Notes under the pieces: model-generated
What the model was told of the DNA's origin: nothing
What the model saw: only the letters and a program-made list of their open reading frames with translations
The model's database searches: none
Part shown: positions 9,855-21,571 of the stretch, in pieces
How positions within the stretch are numbered: the stretch's first letter is position 1
How the letters are laid out: the number at the start of each line of letters is the position of its first letter
Program-made: the position numbers and the translations under genes
DNA from: Burkholderia plantarii
GTDB taxonomy: Bacteria > Pseudomonadota > Gammaproteobacteria > Burkholderiales > Burkholderiaceae
NCBI RefSeq assembly: GCF_001411805.1
Contig: NZ_CP007213.1
Span: forward strand, 496,001-560,000
Length of the DNA: 64,000 nt
Direction: 5' to 3'

Positions 9855-9880
9855 ACGGGCGGGCCGCAGGGCTCGCCCGT
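9855..9880 (+). terminator. GC-rich hairpin after MFS gene
   Basis: Inverted arms starting ACGGGCG and ending CGCCCGT form a roughly 11-bp stem 38 nt after the MFS stop. Only a short T run follows, so its strength as an intrinsic terminator is uncertain. Confidence 0.4.
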
Positions 9881-10001
9881 TTGCGCTGGATGCCGCGTTC
9901 GACGCCGCGCTTGCGGAAAGCAGGGGCAGCGGTCGCGCACGCGTTGACGCCCTCGCACGATCTGTCGACAATCCGCAGACCATCCGTCGATCGAGGTCGT
10001 C

Positions 10002-11726
10002 ATGTCGTTTCGCCTGAATGTCGTGTCGCGCCGGCTGAACTGGCTGGTCGCAATTCTCGCGTTAACGGCGGGGCCCGGTTCCGCGTTCGCGGCGGATTCG
10101 ACCGGGCCGGCGCCGGCCTCGGCGGCGTCCGTCGCCAAGGCCGGCGAGACCGCGCGCGCGTCCGGCGCGACGCCGCCGGCTCTTGCCCGGCCCGCACCCG
10201 CAACGGCGCCGCCTTCGCAGGCGGACGCCACGCATCGAGCCGCCGCGCCCGATGCCCACCGGCCCGACGACGCGCATCCGGCGCAGAACGATGCCGCGTT
10301 CGTGCCGGTCCCGCCCGAGACGGCGTCGGTCACGCGCCATTCGATCCGTCTCGACGGCCGCACTCTCGACTACACCGCGACGGCCGGCAACCTGCTGCTG
10401 CGCGACGACGCCGGGCAGGCCACGGCCAGCGTGTTTTATGTCGCCTACACGGCCCACGGCCGGCGGCCCGGCGAGCGCCCCGTGACGTTCCTGTTCAACG
10501 GCGGCCCGGGCGCGGGCAGCGTGTTCCTGATGATGGGCTCGTTCGGCCCGAAGCGCGCGCGCACCGCGAGCCCGGCCGTCAGCGGGCCGGCGCCCTACGA
10601 TCTCGCCGACAATCCCGACAGCCTGCTCGGCCAGACCGATCTGGTGTTCATCGACGCCGTCGGCGCCGGCTTCTCGCGTACGGTCGGCCATGCGACGGGC
10701 AAGGCGTTCTGGAGCGTCGACGGCGATCTCGACGCGTTCGATCATTTCATCGAGCGCTACCTGACCGTCAACCAGCGCTGGAATTCGCCGAAGTATCTGC
10801 TCGGCGAGTCGTATGGCACCGCGCGGGCCGCGATGCTGGCCTACCGCCTGAACCAGAGCAACATCGCGCTGAACGGTGTGATCCTGATGTCGTCCGTGCT
10901 CGACTCGGCGGCGTTCTCGCCCGGCTCCGATTTCGAGAGCGAAAGCTATCTGCCGACCTTCGCGGCGATCGCCTGGTATCACGACCGGCTGCGGCCGAAG
11001 CCGCCGAGCCTGCCCGCCTTCCTCGACGAGGTGCGGGCGTTCGCGCGCGGCCCGTATGAGCAGGCGCTCGCGCAGGGCGACGCGCTGCCGGATGCCGAGC
11101 GCGATGCGATCGCCGCGCGGCTCGCCCAATACACGGGCATCGACGCGCAATACATCAAGGAAGCGAGATTGCGGCTCGGGCCGACGCGTTTTCGCAAGCA
11201 GTTGCTGCGCGGCGAGTCGCGCAGCCTCGGCCGCTACGACGCGCGCTTCGAGGGCATCGACTACGACGATGCCGGCGAGCATCCCGATTTCGATGCGTCG
11301 GCGGCGAGCATCTCGAGCGTGTTCGACGCGGCGCTGCATCAGCATCTGGCGAACGATCTCGATTACCGGCCGGCCGACCGCTATCGCGTGTTCAACGACG
11401 CGGCGCTGGTGCAATGGGACTGGAAGCATCGCGAATGGTGGGGCGAGCGGCTGGCCGTGCCCTACGCGGCCGGCGATCTGGCCGAGGCGATGCGGCAGAA
11501 CCCGAAACTGCGCGTGATGTCGCTGAACGGTTATTTCGATCTGGCGACGCCGTTCTACGCGACCGAATATGCGCTCTCGCATCTCGGCGTCGAGCGTTCG
11601 CTGCAGGCCAACGTCGAAATCCACCATTACCCGACCGGCCACATGATTTATCTCGACGACGCGGCGCTGCACGCGATGAAGGTCGATCTCGCGCGTTTCT
11701 ACCAGGGGGAACCGCGCACTAACTGA
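10002..11726 (+). CDS. Exported S10-family serine carboxypeptidase
   Basis: 574 residues with an N-terminal signal peptide (hydrophobic core WLVAILALTAGPGSAFA, cleavage near AFA-AD). A Pro/Ala-rich linker to about residue 105 precedes the peptidase domain. The S10 hallmarks are present: the oxyanion region FNGGPGAGS, the nucleophile in LGESYGTARA, the catalytic Asp in NGYFDLATPFY and the His in YPTGHMIYLDD. Size matches bacterial secreted S10 peptidases. A GAGG ribosome site lies 6 nt before the ATG. Probably periplasmic or secreted C-terminal peptide trimming. It is monocistronic, with a strong terminator about 150 nt downstream. Confidence 0.9.
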   Translation: MSFRLNVVSRRLNWLVAILALTAGPGSAFAADSTGPAPASAASVAKAGETARASGATPPALARPAPATAPPSQADATHRAAAPDAHRPDDAHPAQNDAAFVPVPPETASVTRHSIRLDGRTLDYTATAGNLLLRDDAGQATASVFYVAYTAHGRRPGERPVTFLFNGGPGAGSVFLMMGSFGPKRARTASPAVSGPAPYDLADNPDSLLGQTDLVFIDAVGAGFSRTVGHATGKAFWSVDGDLDAFDHFIERYLTVNQRWNSPKYLLGESYGTARAAMLAYRLNQSNIALNGVILMSSVLDSAAFSPGSDFESESYLPTFAAIAWYHDRLRPKPPSLPAFLDEVRAFARGPYEQALAQGDALPDAERDAIAARLAQYTGIDAQYIKEARLRLGPTRFRKQLLRGESRSLGRYDARFEGIDYDDAGEHPDFDASAASISSVFDAALHQHLANDLDYRPADRYRVFNDAALVQWDWKHREWWGERLAVPYAAGDLAEAMRQNPKLRVMSLNGYFDLATPFYATEYALSHLGVERSLQANVEIHHYPTGHMIYLDDAALHAMKVDLARFYQGEPRTN

Positions 11727-12116
11727 AGCGGTGATGAAGGCGACGGGGCGCCCGACATTGGATGAATGTTGACGGCGAACTGGATCGTTCGAGGAACGTA
11801 AGCGGACGTCGCACGGGTGTCGTGATCGTTGCGTCCGCAACCTGATTTCGTGCTTCTTCGTTTGGTATCAAAGGTTTGCCGCCAAGGGCGCCGCGCGAGC
11901 GGCGCCCTTGGCGCTTTTCTTTTGCATTTTCTTCACGAAAGGGCTTGCAGGAAGCGGGATCGGTGCTTAGAATCACGCCTCTTTCGCGCTAACGGAAACG
12001 CGGCGCGGAAAGGGAAGCCAGGCAGGACGAACGCAGCGCCGAATGTTGGCCGCGTGTTGGTGTTGCCGGAGGTAAATGATCAACGAAGCAGGTTGATCGC
12101 AGCGTGAAAAAAGTAG
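11727..12116. other. Intergenic spacer upstream of the rrn promoter
   Basis: About 390 nt with no gene. It contains the terminator at 11880-11923 and an A-rich tract just before the rRNA promoter that may act as an UP element. Confidence 0.6.
11880..11923 (+). terminator. Strong intrinsic terminator
   Basis: A perfect 13-bp stem (GCCAAGGGCGCC paired with GGCGCCCTTGGC plus a flanking C-G pair), further closed by two inner pairs around a 4-nt loop, is followed by TTTTCTTTT. It sits between the S10 peptidase gene and the rRNA promoter and would insulate the rrn operon. Confidence 0.9.
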
Positions 12117-12145
12117 TTGACGCGCTGCGAAACGTTGATCATAAT
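12117..12145 (+). promoter_or_regulatory. rrn promoter (-35 TTGACG, -10 CATAAT)
   Basis: TTGACG at 12117-12122 and CATAAT at 12140-12145 are separated by exactly 17 nt. An A-rich GTGAAAAAAGTAG stretch immediately upstream resembles an UP element. This is the best sigma70-type promoter in the window and lies about 260 nt before the mature 16S start. Confidence 0.85.
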
Positions 12146-12214
12146 CTCGCTTCTCTGCTGCTGACAACGCAGCGCTGCTGGGAAGGCCAGAAAGTCCGGT
12201 CGGTTCAGCGGAAA

Positions 12215-12226
12215 TGCTCTTTAAAA
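12215..12226 (+). promoter_or_regulatory. boxA antitermination site, 16S leader
   Basis: TGCTCTTTAAAA closely matches the NusB/NusE boxA consensus (TGCTCTTTAACA) and lies in the 16S leader about 70 nt after the promoter, where rrn antitermination complexes assemble. Confidence 0.8.
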
Positions 12227-12229
12227 ATT

Positions 12230-12251
12230 AACAGCCGATAAGTGTGGACGC
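12230..12251 (+). other. 16S processing stem, 5' strand
   Basis: This 22-nt stretch pairs with 13961-13982 (13 uninterrupted pairs from AACAGCCGATAAG, then pairs with two mismatch or wobble positions). It forms the long stem that brackets 16S rRNA and is cut by RNase III in bacterial pre-rRNA. Confidence 0.8.
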
Positions 12252-12402
12252 TTGATCGACGCGGTCCTGATCTTTGGATCAGGTCAGCAAAAGTATCAAG
12301 AGTCTCACACAAAAGTAAGTCAGGTTTGTGAAGCAATTCATAACCTGTCAGCTTTGAGTGAGCGACCGGTTCTTAACGGAACCGAAAACAGTAACAGGAA
12401 TT

Positions 12403-13935
<1,533 letters not shown>

Positions 13936-13960
13936 CTCGAGCTAATACCGCATACATTGA

Positions 13961-13982
13961 GCGTTCACGCTTATCGGCTGTT
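13961..13982 (+). other. 16S processing stem, 3' strand
   Basis: Reverse-complement partner of 12230-12251, lying 25 nt after the 16S end, as expected for the RNase III stem of pre-16S rRNA. Confidence 0.8.
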
Positions 13983-13999
13983 GATCAAGACAGACTCAG

Positions 14000-14076
14000 G
14001 GGTCTGTAGCTCAGTCGGTTAGAGCACCGTCTTGATAAGGCGGGGGTCGTTGGTTCGAATCCAACCAGACCCACCA
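14000..14076 (+). tRNA. tRNA-Ile (GAU)
   Basis: 77-nt cloverleaf with encoded CCA. The acceptor stem is GGGTCTG/CAGACCC, the anticodon loop CTTGATAAG reads GAT, and the T arm is GGTTCGAATCC. It sits in the 16S-23S spacer. Confidence 0.97.
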
Positions 14077-14113
14077 ATTGTCTGACACGGAAACCTGAGA
14101 CGTCTCTGTACAT

Positions 14114-14189
14114 GGGGGCATAGCTCAGCTGGGAGAGCACCTGCTTTGCAAGCAGGGGGTCGTCGGTTCGATCCCGTCTGCCTCCACCA
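14114..14189 (+). tRNA. tRNA-Ala (UGC)
   Basis: 76-nt cloverleaf with encoded CCA. The D arm is TAGCTCAGCTGGGAGAGC, the anticodon loop is TTTGCAA (TGC) and the T arm is GGTTCGATCCC. It is the second spacer tRNA, 37 nt after tRNA-Ile. Confidence 0.97.
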
Positions 14190-14296
14190 ATCTTCAATAA
14201 AGAAGGCTTGGACCAAGGTTGCTTGGTGCCGAGGTTTCCTTATTGGCGATTGAGCCAGTCAGAGGATAAGTCAGAAGTAGCACTTATCGGCTGTCG

Positions 14297-14307
14297 TTCT
14301 TTAACAA
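14297..14307 (+). promoter_or_regulatory. boxA antitermination site before 23S
   Basis: TTCTTTAACAA is a near-perfect boxA core in the spacer, upstream of 23S, in its usual second position in rrn operons. Confidence 0.75.
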
Positions 14308-14479
14308 TCTAGAAGAAGTAGTAATTTGGATAGCGGAAGCGCTTATTTGAGATGGGCGTGGAAACTATCCGGGTTGTGATTGTATCGATGTATCTCAAGA
14401 AGATTCGAACTTAAATGTTCGGCTCAATTGGAATACGGCACAAATGCGAGAACTCAACCTGTAACGGCTGTCGAGAAGA

Positions 14480-14493
14480 CAGACCCGTTATAG

Positions 14494-14494
<1 letters not shown>
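14480..14494 (+). other. 23S processing stem, 5' strand
   Basis: CAGACCCGTTATAGG pairs with 17371-17385 at 14 of 15 positions, bracketing 23S rRNA as the RNase III stem. Confidence 0.75.
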
Positions 14495-17370
<2,876 letters not shown>

Positions 17371-17374
<4 letters not shown>

Positions 17375-17385
17375 TAACCGGTCTG
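17371..17385 (+). other. 23S processing stem, 3' strand
   Basis: CCTATAACCGGTCTG is the reverse-complement partner of 14480-14494, with one mismatch. Confidence 0.75.
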
Positions 17386-17510
17386 TTTTGCACCAGTCAT
17401 GCTGGTGTGCAGCGGTTGGATTCTTGACATGCCGTGCCGTACAAGCACAACCCAAACTACTTCTTCCAGATTGGTCGTGGCGCGACACACGCGACGCGAC
17501 AACCCTCTTA

Positions 17511-17625
17511 GCCTGATGACCATAGCGAGTCGGTCCCACCCCTTCCCATCCCGAACAGGACCGTGAAACGACTCTACGCCGATGATAGTGCGGATTGCCC
17601 GTGTGAAAGTAGGTAATCGTCAGGC
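17511..17625 (+). rRNA. rrf: 5S ribosomal RNA
   Basis: About 115 nt. The terminal helix is formed by GCCTGATGACC and GGTAATCGTCAGGC, and the conserved CCCATCCCGAACAGG loop is in the middle. It lies 136 nt after 23S, completing the operon. Confidence 0.96.
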
Positions 17626-17636
17626 TTCCTCCTTCG

Positions 17637-17675
17637 AAACCCCCGCTGCCCGCGCAGTGGGGGTTTTGTCTTTTC
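17637..17675 (+). terminator. rrn operon intrinsic terminator
   Basis: A 12-bp stem (AAACCCCCGCTG with CAGTGGGGGTTT, including one G-T pair) with a short loop, followed by TTTTGTCTTTT. It is 11 nt after the 5S gene. Confidence 0.9.
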
Positions 17676-17717
17676 CAGGACGGAAATCGCCGGGCCTCGG
17701 CCCGGCGTCAGTGCTAT

Positions 17718-19031
17718 CTAGCGCGCCTTCGTCACCCGCCACACCGAATCGCCCACGTCGTCGGCGATGATCAAGCCGCCATCGCCATCCTGCGTGATCC
17801 CGACCGGGGCACCATGCAGCTGCTTTTCATCGTCGGAGACGAAGCCTGTCACCACCGGTTTCGGCGCGCCGGTCGGCTTGCCGTTCTCGAACGGCACGTA
17901 GACCACCGCATAGCCGCTCAATGGCGACCGGTCCCAGCTACCGTGCTCGCCGATGAAGGCGCCGCCGCGATACTCGGCCGGCAGGTTGTTGCCGGTATAG
18001 AACCACAGGCCGAGCGGTGCGACGTGCGAGCCGATCGCGTAGTCGGGGCTGACCGCCTTCGCCACCAGATCCGGCCGCTGCGGCATCACGCGTGAATCGA
18101 CGTGCTGTCCGTAATAGCTGTACGGCCAGCCATAGAAGCCGCCTTCCTGCACCGACGTCAGATAGTCCGGCACCAGGTCGGCGCCGATTTCGTCGCGCTC
18201 GTTCGCAACGGCCCAGAGCTTGCCCGTCTTCGGCTCCCACTGCAGCCCGGTCGGATTGCGGATGCCCGAGGCGAACACGCGGCTCGCGCCGCTGGCCACG
18301 TCGACCTCGAGCACGACCGCGCGCCGGTATTCCACGTCGAGACCGTTTTCCCCGACGTTGCTGTTCGAGCCGACGCCGACATAGAGCTTCTTGCCGTCAG
18401 GGCTCGCCAGCAGCGACTTGGTCCAGTGATGGTTGATGGTGCTCGGCAGGTCGGCCAGCTCGACGCCGGGCGCGGCGATCTTCGTCTGGCCCGTCGTGTA
18501 CGGGAATTTCAGCAGCGCATCGGTATCGGCGACGTAGAGCGTGTCGCCGATCAGTTGCACGCCGAACGGCGAATGCAGCTTGTCGATGAACAGGTACTTG
18601 TCCCATCCGCCGCCGGCCTTGCGGCGCAGCAGCGTGATCCGGTTGCCGCCCGGCGCGCCCTTGCCGGCGCGGCTGGTCACCATGCCGGCGATCAGCTGCT
18701 TCGGCGTGGTCACGGGCTCCGTTTTCGGGCTGTTCGCCTCGACCACCAGGATGTCCTGGTTCGGCAGCACGTAGACCTGCCGCGGATGCTCGAGGCCGCC
18801 CGCGATCTTCTCGATGGCGAGCCCGGCCGCCACCTTCGGCGTCTGACCGTCCTGCCAGCCGACGCCCTTCGGCACCTGGATCGGCGGCACGATGAAGTTT
18901 TGCGCGCCCGGCAGGGGCGGGTTCGCGCCGGCTTGATGCTCGGGATCGTATCTGGCCTTCTCGCTGCAAGCGCCGAACAGCAACGCAACGGCGAACGCGA
19001 GGGCGGTGGCGGCTCCGATGCGCTTATTCAT
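17718..19031 (-). CDS. PQQ-type sugar (sorbosone) dehydrogenase, lipoprotein
   Basis: 437 residues. The N terminus is a lipoprotein signal with lipobox LFGAC, so the mature protein is anchored in the membrane facing the periplasm. The rest is a six-bladed beta-propeller of the soluble-glucose/sorbosone dehydrogenase family (motifs FGVQLIGDTLYVADTD, ASGIRNPTGLQWEP, RDEIGADLVPDYL). Such enzymes oxidise sugars or aldoses with PQQ and pass electrons to the respiratory chain. It follows a DUF2231 membrane protein whose gene overlaps it by 8 nt, a pairing that suggests the small membrane protein is its partner. No PQQ synthesis genes are in the window. Confidence 0.85.
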   Translation of the reverse strand: MNKRIGAATALAFAVALLFGACSEKARYDPEHQAGANPPLPGAQNFIVPPIQVPKGVGWQDGQTPKVAAGLAIEKIAGGLEHPRQVYVLPNQDILVVEANSPKTEPVTTPKQLIAGMVTSRAGKGAPGGNRITLLRRKAGGGWDKYLFIDKLHSPFGVQLIGDTLYVADTDALLKFPYTTGQTKIAAPGVELADLPSTINHHWTKSLLASPDGKKLYVGVGSNSNVGENGLDVEYRRAVVLEVDVASGASRVFASGIRNPTGLQWEPKTGKLWAVANERDEIGADLVPDYLTSVQEGGFYGWPYSYYGQHVDSRVMPQRPDLVAKAVSPDYAIGSHVAPLGLWFYTGNNLPAEYRGGAFIGEHGSWDRSPLSGYAVVYVPFENGKPTGAPKPVVTGFVSDDEKQLHGAPVGITQDGDGGLIIADDVGDSVWRVTKAR

Positions 19032-19467
19032 GGCCGACCTCCTGCACCGCGAACTTGCCGAGGGCAAGCGTGAGCTGCGCGAGACCGAGCAGCACGACCG
19101 TGATGACCGACAGGATCACGTTCTCGGGCACGATCGCATAGGCATCGCGGCTGTGGACGAACGCGTTGGCGATCGCGGCGATGATGCCCACCAGATTCAG
19201 CCAGAAATCGAGGCGCTCGACGCGCAGCACGGGGTGGCGCGACGGCAGCCAGACGTGGCCGAGATTGAGCAGGCGCGGAACGATCGCGATGACGAGCCCG
19301 ATGCTGACCTGCCACGCGGCGCCCTTGGCCCACAGGATGTCCGCGGTGTTGGCGTAGAGGATGTCGAAGATCAGGGTGCCGACGAACAGGCCATACGGGA
19401 TCGGATTGAGCAGATCGAAGATCGCGGTGGCCAGCCGCGATCGATATCTCGGGCGATAGGGCGTCAT
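19024..19467 (-). CDS. DUF2231-family inner-membrane protein
   Basis: 147 residues with four predicted membrane helices, among them YGLFVGTLIFDILYA, SIGLVIAIVPRLL and VILSVITVVLLGLAQ. This matches the DUF2231 family, often found beside periplasmic dehydrogenases and cytochromes. It is the first gene of a two-gene operon and overlaps the PQQ dehydrogenase start by 8 nt, so translation is probably coupled. A membrane anchor or electron-transfer role is inferred from context only. Confidence 0.8.
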   Translation of the reverse strand: MTPYRPRYRSRLATAIFDLLNPIPYGLFVGTLIFDILYANTADILWAKGAAWQVSIGLVIAIVPRLLNLGHVWLPSRHPVLRVERLDFWLNLVGIIAAIANAFVHSRDAYAIVPENVILSVITVVLLGLAQLTLALGKFAVQEVGHE

Positions 19468-20059
19468 GGAATGGTCCTTTTTCCGGAGAAGACGGGATGC
19501 GATGTGAAGCGCATGGACAACACCGACGGCGCGACGCGACCCGCCGTTGCGACGGGCGGGACGTGACGATGTCGGTTCTCAGGCTCTGACGATCGATGCA
19601 GCGACACGGCGCGAGGCAGGCATGCCGCGCCGCGACCGGGGAGGACGACGGAGGAAGGGCCCGGTCGATGCCAATATAGACGACCCCGCGCGGATGCGTA
19701 TTGCAGCAAAATCGCGGCCCGCCGGCGGGGGCGCGTGCTGAATCGCAGCAAATCGGCGCAAGGCGCAACCGATTCGGCCTTGGTGAGGTGACGTCGCGAG
19801 ATCGATGCGCGCGCAATGATTCCTCCGCATCGGCGGAGGCCGTCCGGCAACGGGAGACAGCGCTATAGCGGAAACGATATAGCGCAGCATGCTGGTAGCC
19901 GTATTGTCACTCAATGCTTTCATCCGAAAAAAGCCGCATTTTCGGCATGCTCTTATGAAGACCATTCATCAATGTCTGTGCGATGATGCGCCGTCTGGTC
20001 GCACCCCCGCGCGACATTGCCGGCCCGTTGCGCCGGTTGCTTTTCCGGAGCGACGTCGA
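19468..20059. other. Divergent intergenic region, no gene
   Basis: About 590 nt separating the DUF2231/PQQ-dehydrogenase operon (minus) from a LysR gene (plus). It contains one conspicuous inverted repeat, listed separately. Open frames here are in uninformative composition and have no recognisable domain. Confidence 0.6.
19860..19885. promoter_or_regulatory. Perfect inverted repeat, candidate operator
   Basis: GCGCTATA and TATAGCGC form perfect 8-nt arms around a 10-nt spacer, an arrangement like a dimeric regulator site. It is 175 bp before the LysR gene and about 390 bp from the divergent DUF2231 gene. Being AT-rich in GC-rich surroundings, it stands out. The binding protein is unknown. 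Confidence 0.45.
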
Positions 20060-21052
20060 ATGCCTACGCTCGAGAACATGCGCCTGTTCGTGAAGGTGGT
20101 CGAGACAGGCAGCTTCACGAAGGCCGCGCAGTCGGCCTTCGTTGCAACGCCACAGGTCTCGCGCGCGATCTCGTCCCTCGAAACGCAGCTGCGCGTGCGG
20201 CTGCTCAATCGCACCACGCGCCGCGTGGCGCTGACCGAAGCCGGCGAGCGTTACCTCGCCCACTGCCGGCAGATTCTCGATCTGGTCGATGAAGCCGAGG
20301 CGGAGGCCTCGGGCGCCGTGCGCTGCGCGTCGGGCCGCCTGCGCGTGCATGCGAGCGCGGGCTTCGGCCGCCACTATCTCGTGCCGCGTCTTTCGCGCTA
20401 CCGCGAGTGCTATCCGGAAGTCACGATCGACCTCACGCTCGCACAGCGCATGCCCGATCTGGTCGAAGAAGGCTTCGATCTCGCGCTCGTCGTCGCCAAC
20501 GAACTCGACGATTCGACGCTGGTCGCCGAGCGCATCGGCACCAGCCACAGCGTGCTGTGCGCGTCGCCCGCCTATCTGGCGCGCGCCGGCGCGCCGGCCG
20601 CGGTGGCGGACCTCGACCGTCACGCCTGCCTGCAGCTGGTGGTGCCGAACGCGCCGACCGGCAGCTGGGCGCTGGAAGGCCCGGTGTCGTCCGCCACCTT
20701 CACGCCCGCGCGACCCTGGCCGTTCGTCGTCAACATCGCCGACGCGATGGCCGACGCACTGCGCTCGGGCATGGGGATCGGCCCGCTGCCGGTGTGGACC
20801 GCGCTCGACGGGTTGCGCGACGGCACGCTCGCTCGCGTGCTGCCGGGCTGGCGGCTGCGCTCGCACGGCATCCACGCGCTCTATCCGTCGCGCCGGCATC
20901 TCGAGGCGAAGGTGCGTACCTTCATCGATCACCTGCGCAGCGTGGTGCCGCCGCTGCTCGAACTCGAAACGCATGCACTGAACCGCTTCACGCAATCCCA
21001 CGCGGCGCCGGTTACGCAGCCGCAGCCGGACCTGACCGACTGCGACGCCTGA
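20060..21052 (+). CDS. LysR-family transcriptional regulator
   Basis: 330 residues. The N-terminal HTH ([18 protein letters not shown], then [20 protein letters not shown]) begins at residue 7, so the ATG at 20060 fits the family exactly and longer in-frame starts are unlikely. The effector-binding domain follows. It is of the CrgA/GcvA-like subgroup (motif [15 protein letters not shown]). The gene lies 61 nt upstream of, and in line with, the molybdenum-hydroxylase operon, so it probably controls that operon in response to its aldehyde or heterocycle substrate. Confidence 0.88.
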   Translation: MPTLENMRLFVKVVETGSFTKAAQSAFVATPQVSRAISSLETQLRVRLLNRTTRRVALTEAGERYLAHCRQILDLVDEAEAEASGAVRCASGRLRVHASAGFGRHYLVPRLSRYRECYPEVTIDLTLAQRMPDLVEEGFDLALVVANELDDSTLVAERIGTSHSVLCASPAYLARAGAPAAVADLDRHACLQLVVPNAPTGSWALEGPVSSATFTPARPWPFVVNIADAMADALRSGMGIGPLPVWTALDGLRDGTLARVLPGWRLRSHGIHALYPSRRHLEAKVRTFIDHLRSVVPPLLELETHALNRFTQSHAAPVTQPQPDLTDCDA

Positions 21053-21113
21053 CCCGCTCCAAGCCTTGCCGCGACACGCTCCAACCATTCCCCCACAAAA
21101 CCGGGAGCTTTCG

Positions 21114-21569
21114 ATGACCACGTTGAACATCAATGGCGTGACGCACAGCGTCGACGCGCCCGACGACATGCCCCTGCTCTGGGTGCTGCGCGACCTCGTC
21201 GGCCTGACCGGTACGAAATTCGGCTGCGGCATCGCCCAGTGCGGCGCCTGCACCGTTCACCTGGACGGCGAGGCCGCGCGCTCGTGCGTGCTGCCGGTGG
21301 CCGCCGTGGCCGGCCGCAAGATCACCACGATCGAGGCGGTCGGCATGACGCCGGTGGGCGCGAAGGTCCAGCAGGCGTGGCGCAAGCTCGACGTGGTGCA
21401 GTGCGGCTACTGCCAGTCGGGACAAGTGATGGCGGCCGCGTCGCTGCTGGCCTCGAACCCGCACCCGAACGACGCCGACATCGACGCGGCGATGGCGGGC
21501 AACATCTGCCGCTGCGGCACCTACAACCGGATTCGCGCGGCGATCAAGCTGGCCGCGCGGGAGGCCTGA
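21114..21569 (+). CDS. (2Fe-2S) subunit of molybdenum hydroxylase (IorA-like)
   Basis: 151 residues. The N-terminal plant-ferredoxin-type domain binds the first 2Fe-2S cluster through CGIAQCGAC and a later Cys. The C-terminal all-helical domain binds the second through CGYCQSGQ and CRCG. This is the small subunit of isoquinoline 1-oxidoreductase/aldehyde dehydrogenase-type enzymes, passing electrons from the Mo centre. A GGGAG site lies 7 nt before the ATG. It is followed after 2 nt by the large subunit and then by a triheme cytochrome c, suggesting a membrane-linked oxidase chain facing the periplasm. Confidence 0.92.
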   Translation: MTTLNINGVTHSVDAPDDMPLLWVLRDLVGLTGTKFGCGIAQCGACTVHLDGEAARSCVLPVAAVAGRKITTIEAVGMTPVGAKVQQAWRKLDVVQCGYCQSGQVMAAASLLASNPHPNDADIDAAMAGNICRCGTYNRIRAAIKLAAREA

Positions 21570-21571
21570 CC

